Below, piece by piece: positions 41,254-50,059 of a DNA stretch of 56,427 nucleotides. The position numbers and the translations under genes are program-made. This DNA is from RUG11894 sp964344335. GTDB taxonomy: Bacteria; Bacillota; Clostridia; Peptostreptococcales; Anaerovoracaceae. The notes below the pieces were generated by a model. It was not told where the DNA came from and ran no database searches. It worked only from the letters and a program-made list of their open reading frames with translations. Numbering within the stretch: position 1 is the first letter of the stretch; every line of letters starts with the position of its first letter. The DNA is taken from NCBI GenBank assembly GCA_964344335.1, contig CAYFMW010000007.1, positions 1 through 56,427 on the forward strand, read 5' to 3'.

Positions 41254-41903
41254 GCTGTCTCCCTCCCTTCCATCATTTCGAACTTCCAGGCGGGAACCTT
41301 GCATACGGGGCAGATCTCCGGTGCGGCATCTCCCACGGATATAAAGCCGCAGGCCGTGCACACCCAAACTTCTCCGCCTTCGAACATCGCTTCGCCTTCC
41401 GCCAGATAGCGCTCTACCAGAGACGAAGCCATCCTCGTCACTTTCTCTCCCCAGACGCAGACCCTCGCGGCGCCCCTGTCCTTATCCGCATCGGCCGTCG
41501 CTCGCAAGGATGCATAATTTCCCGCATCTTCCCTGAGTTCGGCCGCGAGGCGCTCCGCGCTGACATTTTCAAGGGAGCTCACGGAAGCGGTAAATTGATC
41601 CGCCAACTTCGTAAAGAGCTCCGCTTCTTCAAACTTGTACTGCTTCTCGCAGCCTCGCGCAAGATTTGAGCAAACTGCCGCCAATTGACCGAGAGACAGC
41701 TTCCCCGGAGCCTCCTCTGAAAGGACCCCGAGTTCCCGCTCGGCGGGCGCTGCTGCAGGTTTATCCTCTCCTCCCTGAGCCTCGAACTCCGATTTGGGCG
41801 CCTTGCACAGGGGGCACTTCCAATCCTCGGGAAGCTGCGCAAATGGTACTCCCCTCTTCTCTTCGTCGTATACATATCCGCATACGCTGCATACATACTT
41901 CAC
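41250..41903 (-). CDS. Rubrerythrin-like protein with two rubredoxin domains, di-iron ligands missing
   Basis: 217 aa. Residues 1-45 are a rubredoxin domain (CSVCGYVY and CPLCKAPKSEF). Residues 65-180 form a helical region alignable to rubrerythrin (EEAELFTKLADQ), and residues 190-210 form a second rubredoxin-like knuckle (CTACGF and CPVCKVP). Rubrerythrins hold two irons with glutamates and two ExxH motifs; here the expected EEAEH reads QFTAS and the second histidine is methionine, so no di-iron site is apparent. It may only pass electrons. The start has a good ribosome binding site 33 bp after the small rubredoxin. Confidence 0.8.
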   Translation of the reverse strand: MKYVCSVCGYVYDEEKRGVPFAQLPEDWKCPLCKAPKSEFEAQGGEDKPAAAPAERELGVLSEEAPGKLSLGQLAAVCSNLARGCEKQYKFEEAELFTKLADQFTASVSSLENVSAERLAAELREDAGNYASLRATADADKDRGAARVCVWGEKVTRMASSLVERYLAEGEAMFEGGEVWVCTACGFISVGDAAPEICPVCKVPAWKFEMMEGRETA

Positions 41904-41936
41904 GCTCGCATTACCTCCTGTTAAATCCTATACGGC

Positions 41937-42092
41937 TCATTCGAGGGAAAAGGATTCCTTTCCCACCCCGCAGAGGGGGCACTCAAAACTGCCGGGAAGA
42001 TCCTCCCACTTCGTGCCGGGAGCGATTCCCAGATTCTCGTCTCCGAGCTCCTCGTCGTAAACCCAGCCGCATACATCACATACATATTTCAT
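41937..42092 (-). CDS. Rubredoxin
   Basis: 51-aa rubredoxin, too short for many gene finders. MKYVCDVCGWVYDEELG gives the first CxxC; CPLCGVGKESF gives the second. The four cysteines bind one iron. GGAGGAG lies seven bases before the ATG. It lies 14 bp after thioredoxin and 33 bp before the rubrerythrin-like gene, as the carrier that feeds electrons to peroxide-reducing partners. Complete and intact. Confidence 0.95.
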   Translation of the reverse strand: MKYVCDVCGWVYDEELGDENLGIAPGTKWEDLPGSFECPLCGVGKESFSLE

Positions 42093-42106
42093 CGCAATCT
42101 CCTCCT

Positions 42107-42415
42107 TTATAGCAGCGATAACAGATCCGCCTTGGGGCGATAACCCACCGCTTTATTAACTATTTTGCCGTCCTTCATAACGAGAACCATCGGTATCCCG
42201 GACACTCCGAACTCGGAAGCGAGCTCGGGCTGTTCATCGACATTAATCTTGCCCACCTTGACCTTGCCCTCGAGCTCCTCGGCCAGCTCCGAAATTACGG
42301 GGCCGAGCATGCGGCAGGGTCCGCACCATCCTGCCCAAAAATCCAGCAGAACGGGCTTATCCGACTTCATTACTTCTTCTTCAAAATTATCGAGTGTTAT
42401 TGTAAGTGCTGACAT
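42107..42415 (-). CDS. trxA: Thioredoxin
   Basis: 102-aa thioredoxin with the active site FWAGWCGPC (residues 25-33) and the cis-proline in SGIPMV near 73. ATG 42415 with AAGGAGG before it is the start. It reduces disulfides in the cytoplasm and may serve NrdJ (45946-48300), which needs dithiol reductant. It lies 86 bp after tlpA and 14 bp before rubredoxin. Confidence 0.95.
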   Translation of the reverse strand: MSALTITLDNFEEEVMKSDKPVLLDFWAGWCGPCRMLGPVISELAEELEGKVKVGKINVDEQPELASEFGVSGIPMVLVMKDGKIVNKAVGYRPKADLLSLL

Positions 42416-42501
42416 AATTATATCCTCCTTATTTACTGTCATTCAATATATCTGAATTATAACTGAAACTTACGCGCCAATCTGTGACTCAATCACCCGG
42501 A

Positions 42502-43107
42502 TCAATTCTGATCCCCTATCAGGACGGCGATGTATTCCTCGAGCGTGCTCTTAGACATGGCACCGGTATATCCGGCCACGAAATTACCCTCGGCATCCAC
42601 GAATGCCGTGCTCGGAATGGACCTTACACCGTAGGCCTTGGATGCGCTGTATTCCGTATCAAAGTACAGCGGAAAGCTGTATCCTTCCTTCTCCACGAAA
42701 TCCTTAACGCCGTCCACAGTATCGCGTGAACCGTCCGTAAGGTTCACCATCATGAAGACCAAATCGTCTCCGTATTCCGCGGCGGCTTCATCGAAATCGC
42801 CAAGCTCCGACTTGCAGGGACCGCACCAGGAAGCCCAAAAATTAACTACTACGGGCTTGCCGAGTTGGTCGGAAAGCTTAACCTCTTTACCGTCAATATC
42901 GTAGACGATAAAGTCGGGCGCGATAAGTTTTTCTTCCTCGGGCTCATCGGGAGCAGCAGGCTGCTCCGGAGCCTTTGAGCTGTCGCCGGCTTTCGCGGCA
43001 TCCTCCGGCGAATAATTTTTACTCAGCGTCTTATAGCCGAATGTGGCCACAACCAAGACCAGAGCAAAAGCAATTATTGTAACTATCAATTTGGTATTCT
43101 TATTCAT
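42502..43107 (-). CDS. TlpA-like membrane-anchored thiol-disulfide oxidoreductase
   Basis: 201 aa. One N-terminal membrane helix (residues 7-26) anchors the protein outside the cell, a proline- and glutamate-rich linker follows, then a thioredoxin fold of the TlpA/ResA type with FWASWCGPC near 94 and SIPSTAF near 163. It starts 9 bp after CcdA stops, the standard pairing in which CcdA passes electrons across the membrane to it. Role: reducing disulfides or sulfenic acids in extracytoplasmic proteins. Confidence 0.92.
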   Translation of the reverse strand: MNKNTKLIVTIIAFALVLVVATFGYKTLSKNYSPEDAAKAGDSSKAPEQPAAPDEPEEEKLIAPDFIVYDIDGKEVKLSDQLGKPVVVNFWASWCGPCKSELGDFDEAAAEYGDDLVFMMVNLTDGSRDTVDGVKDFVEKEGYSFPLYFDTEYSASKAYGVRSIPSTAFVDAEGNFVAGYTGAMSKSTLEEYIAVLIGDQN

Positions 43108-43116
43108 ATATTTCTC

Positions 43117-43773
43117 CTACACAAGAGCAACCAGCTTATCCAAGAGCCCGAGCATCATAGCTATGCCCACGATTATCAAAAATACGCCGCTCACTTTGTT
43201 GATCGTATTGTAATTCTTCTTGATAAACTCGAAGGCATCCCCTAATCTCTCCAGAAGCAGCGCGGAAAGTATAAACGGAATCCCCAGTCCGAGTGAATAG
43301 ACAAACAACAGCAAAAAACCCTTAAGGCTGCTCGCCGAATTCATCGCCATCATCATAGCGGAGCCCAGGAAAGCACCAACGCAGGGACTGAGGCTGACAG
43401 AATAGACAACGCCGAATATAAAAGCCGAAAGCAGACCCTTTATCTCCACATTCTTCTGCATGCCCTTAAGGAAATTCAAGGGTATTATCTCGAGATATGA
43501 AAGTCCGAACAGCACGACCACCGCACCGCCCACGATGTTTACAATTTCCTTGTGATTCGTCAGGAAAGCACCAATGCTTCCCGAAAAGACCCCCAGCAGA
43601 CTGAAAATCAAGGTAAAGCCCAGCACAAAAGCCACCGCCCGCGGAACAATATTTTTCTTCCCCTCCTCCTCATCGCCTCCTGCGAAGTAGGACAGGAATA
43701 TGGGCAGCATCGGCAGCATGCACGGCGATATAAAAGAAATCAGCCCTTCCAAAAAGGTTATAAGATATTGCAC
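43117..43773 (-). CDS. ccdA: Cytochrome c biogenesis protein CcdA family
   Basis: 218-aa membrane protein of the DsbD/CcdA transmembrane family, with about six helices and the two redox cysteines in ISPCMLPMLP near residue 18 and SLSPCVGAFLG near 131. It transfers electrons from cytoplasmic thioredoxin to the TlpA-like partner next to it. The start is GTG 43773 behind GGAGG. A cytochrome c maturation role is not implied; in anaerobes without c-type cytochromes the pair serves thiol repair. Confidence 0.93.
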   Translation of the reverse strand: MQYLITFLEGLISFISPCMLPMLPIFLSYFAGGDEEEGKKNIVPRAVAFVLGFTLIFSLLGVFSGSIGAFLTNHKEIVNIVGGAVVVLFGLSYLEIIPLNFLKGMQKNVEIKGLLSAFIFGVVYSVSLSPCVGAFLGSAMMMAMNSASSLKGFLLLFVYSLGLGIPFILSALLLERLGDAFEFIKKNYNTINKVSGVFLIIVGIAMMLGLLDKLVALV

Positions 43774-43856
43774 AGCGTAAATCCTCCTTAAGCATCTGTA
43801 TTCTACAGGGATAAGGACAATATTTCAGTGACCTGGTCTCATTTGAAGACGAAATC

Positions 43857-44522
43857 TCAGCCGGCAAGCTCCCTCAGCCTCTTTATGTCCGTAATAACCA
43901 CGGAACCCCGCCTGCTCTCTATAAGTCCGTCGGAGGAGAACTGCTTTAGCATGCGCGCGACCACTTCCCTCGCGCTGCTGACCTCCCTGGCCATCTCCTC
44001 CTGAGTCATCCTTATCTCGGGATCGCCGCTTTTTTCGAACTCCCGCACGAGAAAACCGGCGAGCCTCCTGTCAAAGCGCGCAAAGAGTATCTGCTCCATA
44101 ACCCAAACGACGCTTGAAAATCTCTCCGCAGCCAGCTCGTAGGTAAAACAGCGCAGGGCGAGGTTTGAATTCATCAATTTCTCGTAGGCGCCGGCTCCTA
44201 GCGTAAGTATTCGGGTCTTTTCCGTCGCGACCATATGAGTTTCGAAACTTATCTGCGACAGCACGCAGGAAGCCGAAAGTATGCACGATTCGCCTTCCTC
44301 AATCCTAAACAGGGTCACTTCCCTGCCTTCTTCCGAAAGGATGAAGACCCTAATCGAACCGTCGATAACATATATCATGCCCGGACATGCCCCGCCCGCG
44401 CCGAATATTATCTCGTACTTTTCGCAGATCCTTATCGAAGAGTTCCTTTCAAAGAAATCCCTTTCCTCATCGTTCAAAGTATCCCAAAAAGCCAGATTTC
44501 TTATATAATCTTTTCTTTCCAT
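43857..44522 (-). CDS. Crp/Fnr family transcriptional regulator
   Basis: 221-aa regulator: N-terminal cyclic-nucleotide-binding-like beta-barrel (residues 15-130) and C-terminal Crp-type helix-turn-helix (MTQEEMAREVSSAREVVARM near 165-185). ATG 44522 has GGAGGGA before it. It lacks the FNR N-terminal cysteine set, but GESCILSASC near 95-104 places two cysteines in the sensor domain and could respond to oxidants. It lies just before ccdA-tlpA and the rubredoxin/rubrerythrin group, which it may control; it is transcribed in the same direction. Confidence 0.9.
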   Translation of the reverse strand: MERKDYIRNLAFWDTLNDEERDFFERNSSIRICEKYEIIFGAGGACPGMIYVIDGSIRVFILSEEGREVTLFRIEEGESCILSASCVLSQISFETHMVATEKTRILTLGAGAYEKLMNSNLALRCFTYELAAERFSSVVWVMEQILFARFDRRLAGFLVREFEKSGDPEIRMTQEEMAREVSSAREVVARMLKQFSSDGLIESRRGSVVITDIKRLRELAG

Positions 44523-44590
44523 CTTCTTCCCTCCTGTAATATAGAAACGCAACGCGAGCATTCGGCCCGCGCTGTGAAAATGTCGCTATA

Positions 44591-45577
44591 TCAAACTCCG
44601 GGTCGCAAATCTCGGGCTATAGCTATTATGTCGGAAACTACCGCGCTTCCGGTCGGTCTTGGCCCTGCGCCCTTGCCCATCAGGAAAATCGGACCCGCCA
44701 TATCGCAATCCAGGCGAACTGCGTTATATTCTGCAGCGCAGCGCCCGAGGAAGGAATCCGCAGGAACTTCTCGGGGAGCTACCGATGCCTCCACGCCCTC
44801 ATCGCGGTCCTCGGCTTGTGCAATCAACTTTATCCTGTTTCCGCGCAAGGCCGCAGCCTCGATATCCGCGAGGCCCAGCTCCGTAATACCCTTGCGAGGG
44901 ATATTATCCGGATGTATATACTTTCCGAAGGCCTGCCATATGAGGAGCGAAAGCTTATTGGCCGCATCGAAACCCTCCACATCCCCGCTGGGATCCGCCT
45001 CCGCAAAACCCAGCCTCTGGGCATCGGCGAGCACCGAAGCATAATCGGCGGCTTCATCGCCCATGCGCGTGAGTATATAATTCGTAGTCCCGTTGACTAT
45101 ACCGCTTACGCCGCTTATCCTGTTTGCGGCCATAGCATTTTCGATTACATCCATAACGGGAATCGCTCCGCAGACCGCAGGCTCGTATCTGAGCATGCAT
45201 CCATTGCGCTCCGAAGCCTCAAGCACACGCGGCAGATTTGCCGCGAGTGCCGCCTTATTGGCCGAAACCACATGCTTTCCTGCATCCAAGGCTCGAATCA
45301 TGTATTCCGTCGCAGGCTCGAGTCCTCCCATAAGCTCGGCAACGATATCCACCGAAGGGTCTTCAAATATTTCCTCCGGGTCGCAAGTTAAAAGCTCCGC
45401 GGGAACTTGCACCCTGCGTTGTGCGCTCAGATCCCTCACCAGAATCTTCTTCACATAAATTTTTACGCCGAACTTTTCTTTGATCGACGCAAAATTTTCT
45501 TCAATAACTTCGTATGTACCGCTGCCGACATTGCCGAAACCCAGCAGCGCTACTCCAATTTCTTCTCTATTCTTCAT
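44591..45577 (-). CDS. hom: Homoserine dehydrogenase (no ACT domain)
   Basis: 328-aa NAD(P)-dependent enzyme converting aspartate semialdehyde to homoserine. LLGFGNVGSG near 11, the SANKAALA motif near 105, GIVNGTTNYIL near 158 with the catalytic region and EADPSGDVEGFDAANKL near 192 are clear. It ends about 80-100 residues earlier than the common Bacillota enzyme, without the C-terminal ACT domain, so threonine feedback through that domain is absent. The start overlaps the preceding cysteine-rich gene by 11 bp. It completes, with the aspartokinase-asd pair at 1702-4032, the route to homoserine. Confidence 0.95.
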   Translation of the reverse strand: MKNREEIGVALLGFGNVGSGTYEVIEENFASIKEKFGVKIYVKKILVRDLSAQRRVQVPAELLTCDPEEIFEDPSVDIVAELMGGLEPATEYMIRALDAGKHVVSANKAALAANLPRVLEASERNGCMLRYEPAVCGAIPVMDVIENAMAANRISGVSGIVNGTTNYILTRMGDEAADYASVLADAQRLGFAEADPSGDVEGFDAANKLSLLIWQAFGKYIHPDNIPRKGITELGLADIEAAALRGNRIKLIAQAEDRDEGVEASVAPREVPADSFLGRCAAEYNAVRLDCDMAGPIFLMGKGAGPRPTGSAVVSDIIAIARDLRPGV

Positions 45578-45929
45578 ATTCGTTCAAAAGCTTCTTCTCG
45601 CAAGCATCTCGCCCCTCGGCTTCTTCTGCCTCGCGAATCTGCCTCTGCACCAGAGCGGTAATTTCCGGATACTTTTTCATAATATAGCCGTAGCCCTTGC
45701 GCACATGGGGGACGAGACAGTCGCTGCAATCCTTGGTGCAGCCATCTATAATCTTGAAATTCCCCCCGCAGTTTTTTCCGAGTGCATAGAGCGGGCAATA
45801 GCAGAACAGACAATTAAAATTATCGGGATCTGAAGTCTTGTGGCAGGGGAAAAACTCGCATTCTCTATTTTGCATAAAGGCATAGTGCTTGCCTTCCCAA
45901 AACTCCTTTTTCTCTTCCTTCTCCGCCAT
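45567..45929 (-). CDS. Cysteine-rich small domain protein
   Basis: 120-aa soluble protein of the Cys_rich_small type with about ten cysteines (CEFFPCH, NCLFCYCPLY, KNCGG, CTKDCSDCLVPH), likely binding metal or an iron-sulfur cluster. No enzymatic function is known for the family. It lies 16 bp after NrdJ and overlaps hom by 11 bp, so the three form an operon. A link to the cobalamin-dependent reductase beside it is possible but unproven. Confidence 0.8.
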   Translation of the reverse strand: MAEKEEKKEFWEGKHYAFMQNRECEFFPCHKTSDPDNFNCLFCYCPLYALGKNCGGNFKIIDGCTKDCSDCLVPHVRKGYGYIMKKYPEITALVQRQIREAEEAEGRDACEKKLLNEYEE

Positions 45930-45945
45930 CTCAATTCCCTCTCTT

Positions 45946-48300
45946 CTATCTTACAGGGCAGACTCCGCTTTCGCAACCGTCGTCGCCTATATCGTACTGT
46001 ACTTCTTCCTTCTCGTATTTGCTGATGAGCGAAGGCGTAAACGACGCCATCTCGGCCCTTCTCCTCTCGTACTCTTCCTTGCTTATGGCCTCGTAGGGCA
46101 TCAGCTCGTAAAAGTTGTCGTTGTAGGAGAGGAAGGATAGCGCAACCGCGCAGTCCCAGTTATCCCATACCCACTGCTCTACATCTGCCCACTCGTCGTC
46201 GCGCACATGGACGGTTATCGAGCAGTTGTGGTCGACATAATTCTCCATGAACATCTTGTAGATCTCGAGCTGTTCAATGGCACTCACATGTGCCTTGTGG
46301 CGCCCCTCGGGTGCCTTGACCGGGAACTCGACGACCTTCGTCGCACAGGTTATCGGATCCTGACCCACCTCCGGGAAGACCGGATATCCAAGCTCCTCGC
46401 AGACCTTGACGAGCGGATCGTCGGCGGATATTCTTATGCGCCTTATATAATAAGGCGAGTGGTTAAAGTGCACGCCCGAGGATACCGTGGGAAGAAGCGA
46501 GAGGGTTCCCTCCGGCTTAACCGTCGTAACCAGCAGCGGTGCATTTATGCCCAGCTCGGCGGCGTAGTTCGCCGCGGCGTCCTTGGCCGCCTTGCGCAGA
46601 TCGACGAGAAGCTCGGCCTGTCCCTCCATATCGAGACCGATTGCATTGACCATATCCTGCCAGCCGGTGAGCGAGCAGCCCAGAAGCCTGTCTCTTTGCT
46701 GCACATTGTTCCACTCGGGGATTTCGAGCTCGGTGCAGGTCATGCGCAAGCCCGCCCTAGCGGACATGCGCTCGGCCTCGAGCAGACCTTCTCTATCGAA
46801 GCTTCCGTCTTCTCCGACAAAGGCCATGCAGTTTATGGTCGTCAGGTTGCAGAGTCCCTTGGAATCCAGCAGAATCTCCGCACAGGGGTTCACGCCGTTA
46901 AAGTTCGGCCTGCGCCTGGAACCTTCCTCCGCATTGATATATCCCGGCTCGCCGCTGTAGCGCATCTGGGTTATGTGCCAGCTCAGCTGTTCCCTGGTGG
47001 GTTTCTTAAGATAGTATATGGAATTGTTGGACATCTGCCTGTGGGCGATCTCCTGATCGATGACCCACTTCTCGTCCACCTTCTTGTAGAGATTATTCTT
47101 AGCCTCGATGCACTCCTTGTCGTCCGCGTCGATGAGCACTATCTCCGCTGTCCTGCGCACGCCGCCGACCACCACATTCTCTCCGATGATGTTGGCGATA
47201 TCCAGGCAGTCTATGGGCTTGAGTTTTATGCGATCACCCGCATCTCTGGTCGCAGCCTTCTCGATTACGCGATCGATCTTCGTAAACATATTCTTCATGC
47301 TGGAGTGGCCGGAAGCGGTTCCTCCGAAGGTCGCGAGCTTTTCGCCCCTCTCGCGCACATGGTCGTAATTGAGTATGACGGTCTTTATCTTGCGATACTC
47401 CGAGCTGTATAGAATCTTAAGGTAATAGTCGAGCGATTGCACCCAACCTTCCTTTGAGTCGCCTATGGTTATCTTGACCGTGTCGTTATGCGAAAACTCC
47501 AGCGAGGTGCTGTCCTGACGGAGGCTCTTGAGCAAAGGCGTGTAGGCCTCGTGTATCAGCTGAACATCCTTCCTGATCGTCGGAAGTTTCTCGACATCGG
47601 AGCGGAGTATGCGCACACCGACTCCGGAGCCCACCATCAGCAGATAGAACACATCGTGGAAGCTGCTGAAGCTGTCGATCACCTGGAAAGAACAATTGAA
47701 ATTGCTCATGGGATAGTACTTCGAAACATCGGTTGAGCCCACCCAAAAAGTTCTCCCCGAAAGGAACTGTCTTAGGTGAAATACATTGTCGAAGAGTTTT
47801 TCCGCCTCTTCTCTGGGAGTGGGCACGAGGCTGCAGTTATACTCGACGGCCCTGCGAACGGTTTCCCACCAATACTCTCTTCTGTTCTCCTCCGGGACCC
47901 ACCTCGAATAAGTCCTGTAGTAGACGAAGCTCCCCAGCTGCCCCATGGGGCTGTGCGCGTGTTTGTATTTGCTGATGAAGTCCTCGCTGATGAGCCTGCC
48001 GGCATCCGCCGTGCGGTCACCCCTGGTTCTTTCCCGCTCGTATCTGTAAATGATAAATTTCTTAGCGACATCCTTGCGCTCGCTGGCCATCAGGAAATTT
48101 TCCACAAGATCCTGAAGGTCCTCCACATGGACGGGCTTGTCCGCCTTTTCTACCTGACGCTGTATAGCTTCGGCTATCCCCGAAGACAGGCCGACATCTA
48201 TTCCAAGGCGGGTCTCCTGCATGGCTTTTTCTATTGCAGACTGGATTTTAGATGCGTCGAACGGCACTTCCAAGCCGTTCCTCTTCAATACGGTAATCAT
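45946..48300 (-). CDS. nrdJ: Adenosylcobalamin-dependent ribonucleotide reductase (class II)
   Basis: 784-aa class II reductase making deoxyribonucleotides with adenosylcobalamin, oxygen-independently. Residues 1-90 form an ATP-cone (VLKRNGLEVPFD). FNCSFQ near 202 and NPCAEILL near 470 with CNLTTIN supply the redox cysteine pair and the radical cysteine, and the tail ends CESGVCPVR, the shuttle pair re-reduced by thioredoxin. The protein is monomer-type in size. An overlapping NrdR-like box sits on its promoter. It is followed by the cysteine-rich protein and hom. Confidence 0.94.
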   Translation of the reverse strand: MITVLKRNGLEVPFDASKIQSAIEKAMQETRLGIDVGLSSGIAEAIQRQVEKADKPVHVEDLQDLVENFLMASERKDVAKKFIIYRYERERTRGDRTADAGRLISEDFISKYKHAHSPMGQLGSFVYYRTYSRWVPEENRREYWWETVRRAVEYNCSLVPTPREEAEKLFDNVFHLRQFLSGRTFWVGSTDVSKYYPMSNFNCSFQVIDSFSSFHDVFYLLMVGSGVGVRILRSDVEKLPTIRKDVQLIHEAYTPLLKSLRQDSTSLEFSHNDTVKITIGDSKEGWVQSLDYYLKILYSSEYRKIKTVILNYDHVRERGEKLATFGGTASGHSSMKNMFTKIDRVIEKAATRDAGDRIKLKPIDCLDIANIIGENVVVGGVRRTAEIVLIDADDKECIEAKNNLYKKVDEKWVIDQEIAHRQMSNNSIYYLKKPTREQLSWHITQMRYSGEPGYINAEEGSRRRPNFNGVNPCAEILLDSKGLCNLTTINCMAFVGEDGSFDREGLLEAERMSARAGLRMTCTELEIPEWNNVQQRDRLLGCSLTGWQDMVNAIGLDMEGQAELLVDLRKAAKDAAANYAAELGINAPLLVTTVKPEGTLSLLPTVSSGVHFNHSPYYIRRIRISADDPLVKVCEELGYPVFPEVGQDPITCATKVVEFPVKAPEGRHKAHVSAIEQLEIYKMFMENYVDHNCSITVHVRDDEWADVEQWVWDNWDCAVALSFLSYNDNFYELMPYEAISKEEYERRRAEMASFTPSLISKYEKEEVQYDIGDDGCESGVCPVR

Positions 48301-48385
48301 TTTTTGCTCCTTATTTTAACGGGGTTTAGGGTTCCTGAGATGCCTCCCTCTCTGTCCTTGATGTAGTGGTTTGGAGAGAGAGCAA

Positions 48386-48401
48386 ACACATTATATAGTA
48401 T
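48386..48401. promoter_or_regulatory. NrdR-like box on the nrdJ promoter
   Basis: ACACATTATATAGTAT on the plus strand matches 14 of 16 positions of the NrdR consensus (ACACWATATATWGTGT type). It overlaps the -10 of nrdJ. A weaker half-like site GCACAATATATTAC lies at 48461, 75 bp away, which is not the usual pair spacing. Confidence 0.6.
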
Positions 48402-48418
48402 ATCATCCCTCTCCGCAA
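48390..48418 (-). promoter_or_regulatory. nrdJ promoter
   Basis: On the minus strand TTGCGG (48418-48413), 17-bp spacer and TATAAT (48395-48390). It lies about 90 bp before the nrdJ start. Confidence 0.65.
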
Positions 48419-48419
48419 C

Positions 48420-48672
48420 GATTAAATCCGTGATTTTTTGATGAAATATTTACCATATTTGCACAATATATTACAGTTTTACAATTCATAGATTTTTTAA
48501 ATAAAAAAGAGGCGCATCATCGGGATTTTTACTCAAAATCAACCCCTTTTTGCCCTCCTTTTATAGGTATTATATTTTCTTGGTCGGCTATGAAATATTT
48601 AAATACCTGCGCCGCGCCTCAAAGCGGCTGCACGAAATTTCCCGCCTCCGCCTAAAAAGCTTCCGCGGCAAA
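48420..48672. other. AT-rich non-coding gap between dynamin-like GTPase and nrdJ
   Basis: This 253-bp part of the 372-bp gap is AT-rich. On the minus strand it contains AAAGGAGG followed by an 18-codon TTG frame to a TGA, too short and weakly placed to call a gene. GAGGCGC pieces can pair at a distance (about 48515 and 48615). No firm feature besides these was found. Confidence 0.4.
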
Positions 48673-50040
48673 TCACGGACAGAGATTCGTCGGCTTTATC
48701 GGATGAGTGCTCGGAGCGGGATTTTCATCATCCCTTCCTTCGAGTATGCGCAGAGTCCTCCTGAGGCTGCGGGTGAGCTTGTTCAGACTGTAAATTCGAG
48801 TGACGACATCCACAGCGCTCTCGTTTCTGTACATCAGCACATCCTTCATGGTAGTAGCCAGCTCTTCGCAGAGCCGCTCGCACTCAGCGAAAAAATCAGC
48901 CCCGAGCTTTGACGCGAGCTCGTGTTTGCCGGGCCTTTCATCGCCCTCGCCCAGCTGCGATATCTCGTAGTGATAATCCATGCCGAATATCTGCGCAAGC
49001 CTCCCGGAGAGTTCGCATCTGAACTCGTTAAGCCTAAGGTCAAGGGTATCCGCGAGACCCGGGATGATTATATCGCGGTCGGCCTCGAGCTCCTTTACGA
49101 TTAGCTGCGCCTTTTCCTTCATCTCCAGAAGCATCTGCTCCATATCCTTGAGGCTTCCTTTGAGCACGGCGGGAGGCATCAGAAGCACCTTCCAGTAGAG
49201 TTCTATCTGCGAGAGTGCACAGGAAATTATATCCTTGAGCTTGAGTGCGGCGCTTTTTTCGAGAATCTCCCTGAGTCTTCCCTTAAGATTCTCGTTCAGA
49301 GCCGCCTTTAGCTCCGCAAGGCCCGTCCCTTCCTTTGCACTTATGGGATAGAGCGTCAGATCCTCCGCTCCCGTGAGCATGCACAGCAGCTCGCGGCAGT
49401 AATTGAGGTAGGCTTTGAGCTCCTCGCCGCCTATCGTGTCGATCTTATTGACCGCAAAGAAAAACTTCGCGGCATACTCCTCTGTATTGCGAAGAATGTC
49501 TATCTCTATCTCGTTTATGGGCGAATCCACGGATAAAAGAAATATAACGGCATCGCTCTTCCTGATGAAGGCATAGGCGGCATCCGTGTTCTTTTTATGA
49601 TATGAACCTATACCGGGGGTGTCTACGAGGCAGATTCCCCCTTCCAGAAAATCTGCAGGCACGCTAATCTCGACGCTGTCCACTCCAAGCCGGTTATCCG
49701 GATTTTCCTGCTCGTTTATGTAGGTTCCAATCTCGGATCCGCTTACCTTTTTAACGAGTCCGTTGAGAAAGCTCACAGAGTAGCTGTCCTCTCCATAGCT
49801 GATCTTGGCGGCCACGGAGGTTATGGGAACTATTCCCGTGGGCAAAATCTCTCTTTCGAGCAGCGCGTTTACGAGGAAGGTCTTGCCTCTCTTAAACTGC
49901 CCTATAACGGCTACCGTCAGGCTGCTGTCCTCGAGCTTTTCTCCGAGGGCGCGCGCTCGGGCCTCCTGCCCTGCGAGTATCTCGGCCCCCGACAAAAGCT
50001 CCTCTATATCCTTGACATATTCAGAAATGTTTCTTTCCAT
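48673..50040 (-). CDS. Dynamin-like GTPase
   Basis: 455-aa bacterial dynamin-family GTPase. G1 is GQFKRGKT near residue 47, the G2 threonine falls in PITSVAAK near 73, G3 is DTPGIGS near 139, and G4 is NKID near 198. A helical stalk-like C-terminal half with no transmembrane segment follows. Proteins of this kind associate with membranes and help in membrane repair or stress; which one is not clear here. It follows ileS by 20 bp on the same strand and ends before the nrdJ region. Confidence 0.85.
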   Translation of the reverse strand: MERNISEYVKDIEELLSGAEILAGQEARARALGEKLEDSSLTVAVIGQFKRGKTFLVNALLEREILPTGIVPITSVAAKISYGEDSYSVSFLNGLVKKVSGSEIGTYINEQENPDNRLGVDSVEISVPADFLEGGICLVDTPGIGSYHKKNTDAAYAFIRKSDAVIFLLSVDSPINEIEIDILRNTEEYAAKFFFAVNKIDTIGGEELKAYLNYCRELLCMLTGAEDLTLYPISAKEGTGLAELKAALNENLKGRLREILEKSAALKLKDIISCALSQIELYWKVLLMPPAVLKGSLKDMEQMLLEMKEKAQLIVKELEADRDIIIPGLADTLDLRLNEFRCELSGRLAQIFGMDYHYEISQLGEGDERPGKHELASKLGADFFAECERLCEELATTMKDVLMYRNESAVDVVTRIYSLNKLTRSLRRTLRILEGRDDENPAPSTHPIKPTNLCP

Positions 50041-50059
50041 AACGATTACAATCGACAGT

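Noticed and set aside
48484..48545. 18-codon TTG-start peptide on the minus strand with AAAGGAGG before it
   Set aside because: It is very short, uses a weak start, has no recognisable content and is not supported by anything else.
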